Positions 1 through 6,983 of a stretch of 22,044 bases of DNA are shown piece after piece. The stretch is taken from contig VSNQ01000081.1 of the NCBI GenBank assembly GCA_009774395.1, positions 1 through 22,044 on the forward strand, written 5' to 3'. How positions within the stretch are numbered: the first letter of the stretch is position 1; each line of letters starts with the position of its first letter. The translations under genes were made by a program, and so were the position numbers. Origin of the DNA: Lachnospiraceae bacterium (lineage in GTDB: Bacteria > Bacillota > Clostridia > Lachnospirales > Lachnospiraceae). The notes below the pieces were generated by a model. That model was not told where the DNA came from and searched no databases. It saw only the letters and a list, made by a program, of their open reading frames with translations.

Positions 1-33
1 CAAAACAGAAACGGATTCATTGGATCTGTGCGC

Positions 34-387
34 CTAATTTTGTGGTATAGTTATAAAATCTAACCGCACAGGTAGAATTTTTTTGTATATCAGAATTGCG
101 GCAACCTCAACCGTAAGCACAATATCGTATATCCATTGAACGCAAAAAGCTACTGTATGATAATTTATGGGTATACTATCTGATATCTTTGCAAAAAAAT
201 TAACAAGGAAAATGAATACAATAATAGAAATAATACTTGCTTTTCCAATGATTGCCTGTCCTCTTTCATCACGGGAAGATTTTATAAAAAATAAAACAAT
301 TAAAATAATCGTAATCGGCACACCATAGTATATCCCCACCAACAAGATTGGTCTATTATTTACAAGTTGATTCAATATTTCAATCAC
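34..387 (-). CDS. small three-helix membrane protein paired with XRE regulator
   Basis: This 117-residue protein is almost entirely hydrophobic. Three membrane segments are visible, at about residues 14-34, 48-66 and 78-101, separated by short charged loops (SSRDERGQ is the first). The start is GTG at 387, with a GGAGG site seven bases upstream that lies inside the end of the preceding gene. The two genes overlap as GTGA, so they are probably translationally coupled. Small membrane proteins encoded directly behind a short XRE regulator are common in Firmicutes. The usual guess is that they sense or modulate something for the regulator, but no function is known to me. I see no catalytic motif. 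Confidence 0.75.
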   Translation of the reverse strand: MIEILNQLVNNRPILLVGIYYGVPITIILIVLFFIKSSRDERGQAIIGKASIISIIVFIFLVNFFAKISDSIPINYHTVAFCVQWIYDIVLTVEVAAILIYKKILPVRLDFITIPQN

Positions 388-608
388 TTTTCTACCTCCG
401 AAAAATCAAATAAATCTTCAATCGTTACATCAAATATTTTGGAAATACTATATGCCAACATCATAGAAGGATTATAGCGATTTCGTTCAAGCTGCATAAT
501 TGTTTGTCTTGAAACACCCACCAAATCGGCAAGTTCTTGCTGCGTCATTCTTTTTGTAGCTCTGTACACATGGATTTTACTTTCAAACTGATATTTATTT
601 TTTGACAA
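384..608 (-). CDS. XRE/Cro-type helix-turn-helix regulator, YozG-like
   Basis: This 74-residue DNA-binding protein is essentially one HTH_3 domain. The helix-turn-helix spans about residues 21-45 (TQQELADLVGVSRQTIMQLE) and is followed by the typical PSMMLAYSISKIFDVTIEDLF helix pair. It belongs to the very short regulators that normally sit beside a small membrane protein, as here. The start is TTG at 608, preceded by AAAGGCGG. The upstream gap is only 33 bp before an inverted-repeat element (642-795), so the native promoter may have been displaced or may lie in the element. Targets are unknown; autoregulation of the two-gene unit is the default inference. Confidence 0.85.
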   Translation of the reverse strand: MSKNKYQFESKIHVYRATKRMTQQELADLVGVSRQTIMQLERNRYNPSMMLAYSISKIFDVTIEDLFDFSEVEK

Positions 609-638
609 TAGCTTACCGCCTTTCTTTGCCGTTATTAT

Positions 639-798
639 TTAGGAACTGTCAATAAATAACGCATCCATTTGACTTGTCTAAATATCCATCTGCGGCATCA
701 GAGAATCTTGACGTAGCCCGATAGCCTGCGATTCTCTTCTTTACAGATGAATATTTATATGGCGTCAGATTAACAAGTTATTTATTGACAATTCCTTA
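639..798. mobile_element. MITE-like inverted-repeat element, family 1 copy A
   Basis: The element runs from 642 to 795 (154 bp). Its ends are GGAACTGTCAATAAATAAC (642-660) and the reverse complement of GGAATTGTCAATAAATAAC (777-795), matching at 18 of 19 positions. TTA flanks both ends directly (639-641 and 796-798), consistent with a 3-bp target duplication. The interior is a long imperfect hairpin without coding capacity. Its left half (672-712) is shared with the copy at 5267-5451. Both termini contain TTGACA reading outward. No transposase is present, so it would depend on one supplied elsewhere. Confidence 0.85.
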
Positions 799-990
799 GC
801 AGATACGAGTATAACATATTTCTTGCATTTTGTCGAATAAAGATTCTAAAAACACGAAAATAGAAAGAGGGATTCCATAGCCTGTTATGCACATTTCCAT
901 AACGCTTGTCTGTTGTTCTTTGGATTCTTTGGTTCGGAATAGTGCGGTGTGGCGGTCTATCCCTGGTTTTCGGTTGCTTGCTTTGAGCAT
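796..990 (-). CDS. doubtful 64-residue open reading frame ending at the MITE
   Basis: An open frame of 64 codons with an ATG at 990. I recognise no family. The first half is charged and polar (SNRKPGIDRHTALFRTKESK) and the second half hydrophobic (IPLSIFVFLESLF). There is no convincing ribosome site upstream. Its TAA stop is exactly the TTA duplication at the right edge of the neighbouring element, so any original 3' end may have been replaced by the insertion. It may be a remnant of an older gene or a chance frame. Listed mainly because the stretch 799-1183 otherwise holds no gene. Confidence 0.2.
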   Translation of the reverse strand: MLKASNRKPGIDRHTALFRTKESKEQQTSVMEMCITGYGIPLSIFVFLESLFDKMQEICYTRIC

Positions 991-1183
991 TGTGTCATGG
1001 TTTCAATTCACACCCACGCCAGTTTTTATCAGTTTCTAAGTTATTGTGGCGTTAAATATAACGCGTCAGGACATTGAAAATTTGCTGTATACTATCTGCT
1101 GTTACCACAAATATAATATAAAAAAATTGATTATGTAATATTCCCCCTCTTTTATGTGTCTAATCAATGAAAGGAGGTCAGAA

Positions 1184-1693
1184 ATGCCGGCAGAACCATT
1201 TTTAGAAAGACTAATGAATACGTATGGTGATGAACTTTTACGTATGTGCTTTTTGTATCTTAAAGACTACCAGCTTGCAGAGGACGCTGTTTAGGATACA
1301 TTTCTAAAGGCAATGAAATCTTACCAATTTTTTCAGCACCAATCCAGCGAAAAAACATGGTTAACACGCATTGCGATTAATTGCTGCAAAAATGTAATCA
1401 GAACCCGTTGGTTTCGGATGCGCCATGTCAATATGGAAGCCGATACAGAGAGCAACCATAATGATCCGATTGAAAACATTGTAGAAAAAAACAGCATCTG
1501 CGCTGCTATTATGGCATTAAACGCAAGCGACCGGCAGATTATTGTGCTGTACTATTATCAGGAATTGTCTGTCAAAGAAATTGCAATGATTATTGGAAAA
1601 TCGGAAAATACCACAATCCAGCGTTTAAACAGGGCAAGAGGTAAAATGAAAAAAATTTTAACGGAGGCAGGATATGACAGAGAAAGACATTAA
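1184..1693 (+). pseudogene. ECF sigma factor interrupted by in-frame TAG
   Basis: An RNA polymerase sigma factor of the extracytoplasmic-function type, 169 codons long if the stop is ignored. The ATG at 1184 follows an excellent AAGGAGGT (1171-1178). Region 2 reads through LKDYQLAEDAV, then TAG at 1292-1294 (codon 37), then DTFLKAMKSYQFF. Family members normally have Gln here, so one C-to-T change (CAG to TAG) explains it. The rest is intact, including the region 4 helix-turn-helix near the C-terminus (LSVKEIAMIIGKSENTTIQRLNRAR, written here in two parts: LSVKEIAMIIGKSENTT and IQRLNRAR). The 3' end overlaps the anti-sigma gene by 20 bp. An internal restart at ATG 1313 would lose the first part of region 2, so the product is probably inactive unless the amber codon is suppressed. 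Confidence 0.85.
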
Positions 1694-2489
1694 AAATATT
1701 CTTGAATCAGAACTTCACACAATACAATTGCATACAAAAATAAAAAACAAGATTCAAAAGACATGTATGGAGAACAGTAAACAGCAACATAACAGCAAAA
1801 CCAGCCGCATAGGGAAAAGCATTGCCGCTTCTGTTGTAATAGCAGTATTGGGATGCAGCACCGTCTATGCCGGATATCAACTTTTGAACAAAGTTCATGT
1901 AAACGAGGAAGCATTGCCCGCACTAGATGCCATGCAGATTGTGCAAATCAATCCATTAACCGAGGAAGCGGACGCATACGGAAAGATTCATAAAAATTAC
2001 AGCGACTTTAACACACTAAAACAGGATCTGGGGCATCCACTAATAGACTCTGATTTATCCCACAATAATCCTTATATGCTGTGCCAGCTTACAACAAACG
2101 CTGCCGATTATGTCATGATTCAAGTAGACAATTTTATTCTAGGTGATACAGACAACTACGAATATATCGAATCTGAAAACCGCTATATATATACCCACGG
2201 CACAGAATATTACTCGCCCATTTCATTGACTGCCGATTTAATCCTAAGCGAATCACAGCTACGCAACGGCTGGGATAGAGATTATCTTGGACTGTTTCAG
2301 TTCGTGGAAAGCTATACTTCTGAACAAGGTTTCACGGTAAATATTTTACAAGATACCCTGCTTGAAGATAATTTAGAAAATGTTATTTCCGAAAAATCAG
2401 CAATTTTTGTGATAGATGGGGTACGTTATTCTTTAAAAGGACGTATTTCTATAGATACATTAAAAAAGATAATCGCTACCTTAAAATAA
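1674..2489 (+). CDS. membrane anti-sigma-like protein
   Basis: A 271-residue protein encoded directly behind the sigma factor and overlapping it by 20 bp, the classical arrangement for a sigma and its membrane inhibitor. Residues 1-46 are polar and basic and would lie in the cytoplasm to bind the sigma factor. A single membrane segment spans about 47-68 (IGKSIAASVVIAVLGCSTVY). The remaining 200 residues would lie outside, with no catalytic motif that I recognise. I see no zinc-binding anti-sigma motif, so the assignment rests on topology and context. The frame is intact although its sigma partner is interrupted. The start is ATG 1674; GGAGGCAGG just upstream serves as ribosome site. Confidence 0.7.
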   Translation: MTEKDIKNILESELHTIQLHTKIKNKIQKTCMENSKQQHNSKTSRIGKSIAASVVIAVLGCSTVYAGYQLLNKVHVNEEALPALDAMQIVQINPLTEEADAYGKIHKNYSDFNTLKQDLGHPLIDSDLSHNNPYMLCQLTTNAADYVMIQVDNFILGDTDNYEYIESENRYIYTHGTEYYSPISLTADLILSESQLRNGWDRDYLGLFQFVESYTSEQGFTVNILQDTLLEDNLENVISEKSAIFVIDGVRYSLKGRISIDTLKKIIATLK

Positions 2490-2518
2490 TAAGAACTAAA
2501 ACAAGAAAAGCAAACAGA

Positions 2519-2546
2519 GCAGCCTTCCACATCGCTTTGGGGCTGC
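2519..2546 (+). terminator. possible weak terminator hairpin after the anti-sigma gene
   Basis: GCAGCC (2519-2524) and GGCTGC (2541-2546) can pair across a 16-base loop about 30 bp after the anti-sigma stop. No T run follows, so it is at best a poor rho-independent terminator. Confidence 0.25.
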
Positions 2547-2610
2547 CGCATTAAGGGAAACATATACAAGCTATTATAACATTGTGTTGCGTTTTACATT
2601 ATATCTTGTA

Positions 2611-2654
2611 TAAGGAACTGTCAATAAATAATTCATCAATTTGACAATTCCTAA
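2611..2654. mobile_element. 38-bp minimal derivative of MITE family 1
   Basis: The two termini of family 1 are almost back to back: GGAACTGTCAATAAATAA begins at 2614 and TTGACAATTCC ends at 2651, with only a few bases between. TAA flanks both sides (2611-2613 and 2652-2654), again a 3-bp direct repeat. The interior has been lost, leaving only the ends. Confidence 0.7.
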
Positions 2655-2706
2655 TCAAAGTTTATTGCGACAGCCCCATATACATTATTAAGGGATTATT
2701 GTAATA

Positions 2707-2878
2707 TTAGGGAAATTTTTAAAAATAACTTTTATACTACATAACGCCAGAGTTTACCGTACGGTACTGGTTAAACGTATATGACTGGCGTTATGTAGTC
2801 AGGTTACTCGGAAATTTTAACTGTTAAGCAGTATAAATAGTGCGCAGAATTTAAAAGCTATTTCTTAACAGTTCCTTA
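2707..2878. mobile_element. MITE-like element, family 1, diverged copy abutting rubrerythrin stop
   Basis: The right end is clear: CTTAACAGTTCC (2864-2875) followed by TTA (2876-2878). The left end is diverged: after TTA (2707-2709) the sequence GGGAAATTTTTAAAAATAAC aligns with the reverse complement of the right end. The element is about 166 bp, similar to the copies at 642 and 6077. The interior holds a perfect 15-bp inverted repeat, ACTACATAACGCCAG (2736-2750) against 2785-2799, surrounding the 12-bp palindrome TACCGTACGGTA (2755-2766), plus AACTGTTAAG (2819-2828) inverted at 2864-2873. Its right TTA is the complement of the rubrerythrin TAA stop. Confidence 0.65.
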
Positions 2879-3418
2879 GTAATTCTCCTCACGCACTTCA
2901 AAGTAACTCTGCGGATGATTACAAGTTGGGCAAATTTCAGGCGCCTTTGTTCCCACAACAATATGCCCACAGTTGCGGCATTCCCACACCTTTACCTCGC
3001 TCTTTTCAAATACGGCTGCTGTTTCAATATTTTTCAATAAAGCGCGATAGCGTTCTTCATGGTGTTTTTCTATCTCACCAACAAGCCTAAATTTCGCTGC
3101 AAGCTCGGGAAATCCTTCCTCCTCAGCCGTTTTCGCAAAATCCTCATACATATCCGTCCACTCGTAATTTTCCCCCTCTGCAGCCGACGCAAGATTTTCC
3201 TTTGTATTACCGATCCCATTCAGCTCTTTAAACCACATTTTTGCATGCTCTTTTTCATTATCCGCCGTTTTCAAAAACAGTCCTGCGATCTGCTCATATC
3301 CTTCCTTTTTTGCAACGGAAGCAAAATAGGTATACTTATTTCTCGCCTGTGATTCTCCGGCAAACGCCGTTTCCAAATTTTTTTCCGTCTGTGTTCCTGC
3401 ATACTTTGTTGTTTTCAT
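2876..3418 (-). CDS. rbr: rubrerythrin
   Basis: A cytoplasmic non-haem di-iron peroxidase that protects anaerobes from hydrogen peroxide. The protein has 180 residues. The ferritin-like four-helix domain covers residues 1-135, with iron ligands in ETAFAGESQ (Glu22), EKEH (Glu55, His58) and GEIEKHHEE (Glu115, His120). The C-terminal rubredoxin-like domain has Cys147 and Cys150 (CRNC) and Cys163 and Cys166 (CPTC) for a single iron. I chose ATG 3418 because the family starts MKTTKY and AAAGGA lies 12 bases upstream; a longer frame to 3496 would overlap pyrC. It starts 43 bp after the pyrC stop and is probably cotranscribed. The TAA stop coincides with the repeat edge at 2876-2878. Confidence 0.95.
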   Translation of the reverse strand: MKTTKYAGTQTEKNLETAFAGESQARNKYTYFASVAKKEGYEQIAGLFLKTADNEKEHAKMWFKELNGIGNTKENLASAAEGENYEWTDMYEDFAKTAEEEGFPELAAKFRLVGEIEKHHEERYRALLKNIETAAVFEKSEVKVWECRNCGHIVVGTKAPEICPTCNHPQSYFEVREENY

Positions 3419-3461
3419 ATTTTCTACCATTCCTTTCCAATGTACAAACAAGTTGTACTTT

Positions 3462-4739
3462 TTAATTATTTTTATCTTGATATACAATCTCTCCATTAAC
3501 GATTGTATACTTTACTACTCCGGTTAAATCCATTCCGGTAAAGGGAGAGTTTTGTGATTTTGAAACATAATTTCCGGCTTTGCGCACTTGCGTCGCATCA
3601 AAAATAACAATATCCGCCGCACGCCCAACCGATAGCGTTCCCGCTTTTAGCCCATATAGCTTGGCAGGATTGCAGCTCATCAATGTAATAATATCAGCAA
3701 TAGAGAATCCTTCCTTTCCTACCAAATTTGTCAATGCCAGCGGCAGAGCTGTTTCCAATCCAATAATTCCGCTTGGTGCTTCTGTCAGCGGGCGTTCTTT
3801 CTCCTCTTTGCTGTGCGGTGCGTGGTCGGTTGCAATAATATCAATTGTTCCGTCCCGCAGCCCTTCAATAATTGCACGCCTGTCCTCCTCCTCACGCAGC
3901 GGTGGATTCATTTTTGCAAGCGTACCATATGTTATTGCTGCTTCTTCGGTTAAACTGAAATGATGTGGTGTTGCTTCCGCATGAATGTTCTTTCCGCGCT
4001 TTTTTGCTTCGCGAATCAACGCCACGCCCTCCTTTGTACTAATATGTTGTATATTTAAAATAACGCCTGTTTTCAGCGCAATTTCCAAGTCCCTTGCAAC
4101 CAAGGAATACTCCGCTTCCCGCGGCGAACCACCAATCCCAAAATGCGCAGAAGCTTTCCCTCTGTTAATACCATTATTTGTAATGAGTGCTGGATTTTCC
4201 TCATGAAGACTTATTGGTACCCCACATTCCGCCACAAGCCGCATTGCCTGATCTAACAGCGCAGTATCTATAATCGGAATCCCATCATCTGTAAAGCCTG
4301 CTGCACCGCTTTGCCGCAGCGCCTTTATATCCACAAGTTCCTTACCTGCCAGCCCTTTTGTCACTGCCGCACAAGTGTAAACTTTTAACGATGTTTGTCT
4401 GCCTTTTTCCATAATATATTTCAGCGTTTCCTCATTATCAACCGCTGGCTTGGTATTTGCCATTAACACAACACTCGTAAAACCGCCCCGCAGCGCTGCC
4501 TGTGCACCAGAGAAAATATCCTCCTTATAGGTAAAACCTGGATCACGGAAATGGACGTGAACATCAACCAGCCCAGAGGAAACAATATATCCCGCTGCAT
4601 CAATAATATTGCATGTGTTATTTTCTTGTTTAATAACAGATGCTATTTCTTTTATTTTACCATTCTCTATAAGAATATCCATTTTCCCTTCAAGATTATT
4701 TTGGGGGTCTATTACATATCCATTTTTAATTAATAACAT
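3462..4739 (-). CDS. pyrC: dihydroorotase, type I
   Basis: Catalyses reversible cyclisation of carbamoyl-aspartate to dihydroorotate, the third step of pyrimidine synthesis, in the cytoplasm. The protein has 425 residues, the usual size for the Gram-positive zinc class. The metal motif DVHVHFRDPG is at residues 59-68, followed by KEDI. NIQHIST and HAEATPHH carry further ligand histidines, and ATDHAPHSKEEK near residue 305 carries the catalytic Asp. The ATG at 4739 is preceded by AGGAGG at good spacing. No other pyrimidine gene is nearby, so it stands apart from a pyr operon. Its neighbours are rubrerythrin downstream and a HAD remnant 77 bp upstream. Confidence 0.95.
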   Translation of the reverse strand: MLLIKNGYVIDPQNNLEGKMDILIENGKIKEIASVIKQENNTCNIIDAAGYIVSSGLVDVHVHFRDPGFTYKEDIFSGAQAALRGGFTSVVLMANTKPAVDNEETLKYIMEKGRQTSLKVYTCAAVTKGLAGKELVDIKALRQSGAAGFTDDGIPIIDTALLDQAMRLVAECGVPISLHEENPALITNNGINRGKASAHFGIGGSPREAEYSLVARDLEIALKTGVILNIQHISTKEGVALIREAKKRGKNIHAEATPHHFSLTEEAAITYGTLAKMNPPLREEEDRRAIIEGLRDGTIDIIATDHAPHSKEEKERPLTEAPSGIIGLETALPLALTNLVGKEGFSIADIITLMSCNPAKLYGLKAGTLSVGRAADIVIFDATQVRKAGNYVSKSQNSPFTGMDLTGVVKYTIVNGEIVYQDKNN

Positions 4740-4816
4740 ACGTTATCCTCCTAAAGATTTATTTTCCTAACCGTTTAAATCACACACAATTTCAAATTTT
4801 ATCCATTAAATAACGC

Positions 4817-5080
4817 TTAAACAAGTTCTCTATAAAGCTGTGTCAAACATTCCATAACATCTGGATATAATATTTCATCTTCCTTATGCCATGGTGTTTT
4901 TGTTAAGCCAAAGAAATTTATCGCTTTCTGATCTGCTGGCTTATTTTGTTTGATATTATAAAGTTTCTTCTCCATATATTGATGATATGTTATATCTGTA
5001 CCTGCAATCATCTCATAAATTCTATGTTTATTCGCTGCTGTTTCATCAATCAGCGTTGAACCCATATCAAAAAAATCCAT
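4817..5080 (-). pseudogene. truncated HAD-family hydrolase (N-terminal fragment)
   Basis: An 87-residue frame matching only the beginning of a HAD-type phosphatase. The nucleophile motif is FFDMGSTLIDE at residues 3-13; the residue two after the Asp is Gly, as in some HAD subfamilies. The cap region follows and ends at LTQLYRELV, where TAA stops the frame. Complete members have roughly 200 or more residues with motifs II to IV, all absent here. The sequence runs straight into the pyrC leader, so the 3' part was probably deleted. A possible promoter, TTGTTT then TATACT at 17-bp spacing, lies upstream on the minus strand near 5122-5150. Probably a decayed gene. Confidence 0.7.
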
Positions 5081-5266
5081 GTTAAATTTTTCAAGATCAT
5101 TTATTTTCCCCTCGTTTTCTGTTATAGTATAAACAAATATTTGCCATAAAACAAGTTATTTTCTAAATTTTTCATCTACTTGGTTGTAACTCAGCCTTGT
5201 CGTGTTAAGGGCAAATTGTGGCTATGTGCATATTATTATACCTAACGTCAGTCTTTTCGACACTTA
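5081..5266. other. intergenic stretch without recognisable gene
   Basis: AT-rich sequence between the HAD fragment and the next repeat element. Apart from the possible minus-strand promoter for the HAD remnant, I see no open frame with family features and no RNA structure. Confidence 0.5.
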
Positions 5267-5454
5267 GGAACTGTTGAGGAATTACTTGTGACAAGTACGC
5301 TGTATAAATGTTTAACTTCAAAGAAGCAAATCACAGTTCTTGGATTCAAAGGCATAAAGGACAAAGCGTTATGTTAAGATATTCTGATGCCGCAGATGGA
5401 TTTTTAGACAAGTAATTGTTATGAATAATTTATTATACTCACGCCCGTTCCTTA
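5264..5454. mobile_element. MITE-like element, family 1, degenerate copy
   Basis: The element runs from 5267 to 5451 (185 bp), with TTA at 5264-5266 and 5452-5454. It begins GGAACTGTTGAGG and ends GTTCC; the right terminus is badly diverged. Within it, 5373-5413 is the reverse complement of 672-712 in copy A with 37 of 41 positions matching, so the two are related but inserted in opposite orientation. AATTACTTGT occurs inverted near both ends. Confidence 0.65.
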
Positions 5455-5507
5455 GTATCATAACCATTTGTATCAAATCAAAACGAAAGGATTACACTAT
5501 AATTATA

Positions 5508-5984
5508 ATGATAAGAAAAGCAAACAAACAGGATATACCACGCATAGCAGAAATTATTGTTTTTGGGAAACGTACTGCTTATAGAACGATTTTTCAAAAT
5601 GATATAGAATCCTTTAATCATCTACAAGTTGTAGACTTAGCAAACCATTATATGAGAAATCCAAAGCGATTAGAAACAATGTTTGTATACGACGACGGTA
5701 TTATTAAGGGAGTTATCAACGGGCTTCTCTTTGAAAACCGTATGGAATTATGCGATTTCTATGTAGAACCATTTTTTAAGGGACAGGGTATCGGCAGGCA
5801 GTTAATACAATATCTTATCCAACAAGCCAAACGACAGAATATGAACTTTATATTTTTGTGGGTAATTGCCGAAAATACCACCGCAAGGAAATTTTATGAA
5901 AAAAACGGATTCTGCGAAACCGGAGAAACTGCAATGATCGAAGGAACGAACAAACTAGACGTGTGCTACAAACTTATGATTTAA
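5508..5984 (+). CDS. GNAT-family N-acetyltransferase
   Basis: A 158-residue protein of the GNAT fold, which transfers an acetyl group from acetyl-CoA to an amine; the substrate cannot be told. The acetyl-CoA binding motif A is LCDFYVEPFFKGQGIGRQLI, with QGIGR at residues 93-97. Motif B follows as LWVIAENTTARKFYEKNGF, typical of the RimI-like branch. I chose ATG 5508 because MIRKANKQDIPRIAEI is the family's usual opening. A longer frame from 5421 would take its first codons from the adjacent repeat element. The ribosome site is weak: GAAAGG about 17 bases upstream. It lies alone between two elements. Confidence 0.85.
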   Translation: MIRKANKQDIPRIAEIIVFGKRTAYRTIFQNDIESFNHLQVVDLANHYMRNPKRLETMFVYDDGIIKGVINGLLFENRMELCDFYVEPFFKGQGIGRQLIQYLIQQAKRQNMNFIFLWVIAENTTARKFYEKNGFCETGETAMIEGTNKLDVCYKLMI

Positions 5985-5999
5985 TGATTTATACTAGCG

Positions 6000-6024
6000 A
6001 GTGTTTAAATTGGCCAATAACACT
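6000..6024 (+). other. inverted repeat after the GNAT gene
   Basis: AGTGTT (6000-6005) and AACACT (6019-6024) flank the palindrome TTGGCCAA (6010-6017). It lies 15 bp after the acetyltransferase stop. With no T run it is not a standard terminator, but it may form a 3' stem. Confidence 0.3.
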
Positions 6025-6073
6025 GACTCACGAGCGGAAATATTTTGAGTGATATTGTAAAATTTATCGCTTG

Positions 6074-6235
6074 TTAGGAACTGTTAATAAATAACTTTTA
6101 AATACCGCGTAGGATTTTTCTTCGAGAGCGCCACGCAAAAATCAGGCGCATAGCGGGCTATGTAATTGATTTTTGCGTGGTGCTATCGGAGAAAAAGACA
6201 AGCAGTATTAAAAGTTATTTTTGAACAGTTCCTTA
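6074..6235. mobile_element. MITE-like element, family 1, well-preserved copy
   Basis: The element runs from 6077 to 6232 (156 bp), flanked by TTA at 6074-6076 and 6233-6235. The ends are GGAACTGTTAATAAATAAC and the reverse complement of GGAACTGTTCAAAAATAAC. Pairing continues inward (CTTTTAAATACCGC against CTTTTAATACTGC) and through GCGCCACGCAAAAATCA to a loop near ATAGCGGGCTAT, so nearly the whole element folds as one hairpin. It ends 34 bp before the lipoprotein start at 6267 and so forms most of that gene's upstream region. Confidence 0.9.
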
Positions 6236-6266
6236 GTATAACAAAAACAGAAAGGAATTACTAAAA

Positions 6267-6953
6267 ATGAAACGAAAACAAATTTTTCTTCTTTTTGGCA
6301 CAATTGCCGCATTGTTGTCAGCCTGCACAACCAAAAACACCAACGACATCCCATTTTCAGAACTGCAGATTCCCAACACCAACGATACAACAAATAATCC
6401 CCTCACTGCTGATAATGTAAGCACTTACAGCAGTATCTATGCACAAATTGCCGCAGATAATACCAGTGATTCCGTTAAATATGCTCTTATCTATCTTGAC
6501 AACGACACAATCCCCGAACTTGTTGTCTATGATGCTGGTTATGATACTTATTCTCTATATACTATAAAAGATGAATCCGCTTTTTGTATGCTTGATTCTT
6601 TTACTACAGTAGAACTCTCTTATTTTGAGCAAACGGGCATTATCTGCTCCTTTACGCGCTGGAACGGCGGTGGCGATGAGGGAGGTTATGGTTTCTCTTA
6701 CTATCAAACTGGATCTGATAAGACGCTTACAGATTTATCCGAACCTATTTTAAGCGATACCTACAATGCAGTTTACAATGACAACGGCGAATTTACAGGC
6801 GAAGGCATTACAAACTATTATCATCTAGGAGCGGAAATTGATGAAGCGTCTTATCAAACACGGCTTAGCGAGCTGGGCATTAAACAAGGTAACGGCAAAA
6901 GCTGCATGGAAAATGCACTTACCAAAGATGAATTTCTCCGCGATCTCAATTAA
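6267..6953 (+). CDS. predicted lipoprotein of unknown function
   Basis: A 228-residue secreted protein. Residues 1-20 form a lipoprotein signal: basic start MKRK, hydrophobic core, lipobox LLSAC with Cys20. A Ser/Thr/Asn-rich linker follows to about residue 50. The domain after it contains ALIYLDNDTIPELVVYD, a pattern common in clostridial surface lipoproteins (an Asp-rich strand-turn then strand, somewhat like a calcium-binding or propeller blade). A Gly-rich GGGDEGGYGFSYY segment is near residue 135. I cannot name a family. AAAGGA lies 10 bases before the ATG. The gene converges with the PrcB-like lipoprotein gene. Confidence 0.75.
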   Translation: MKRKQIFLLFGTIAALLSACTTKNTNDIPFSELQIPNTNDTTNNPLTADNVSTYSSIYAQIAADNTSDSVKYALIYLDNDTIPELVVYDAGYDTYSLYTIKDESAFCMLDSFTTVELSYFEQTGIICSFTRWNGGGDEGGYGFSYYQTGSDKTLTDLSEPILSDTYNAVYNDNGEFTGEGITNYYHLGAEIDEASYQTRLSELGIKQGNGKSCMENALTKDEFLRDLN

Positions 6954-6983
6954 TAACTCCTGTTATTTTATATATAACACTTG

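Noticed and set aside
1000..1020. GTTTCAATTCACACCCACG resembles the end of a type I CRISPR repeat
   Set aside because: Only one copy is present, with no regularly spaced repeats and no cas gene in the window.
3059..3963. Plus-strand frames opposite rubrerythrin and pyrC
   Set aside because: Shadows of well-supported minus-strand genes, without recognisable domains.
6237..6242. TATAAC after the MITE as a -10 box for the lipoprotein gene
   Set aside because: The nearest -35-like sequence, TTGAAC in the element end, is only about 10-11 bases away, too close for a sigma-A promoter.
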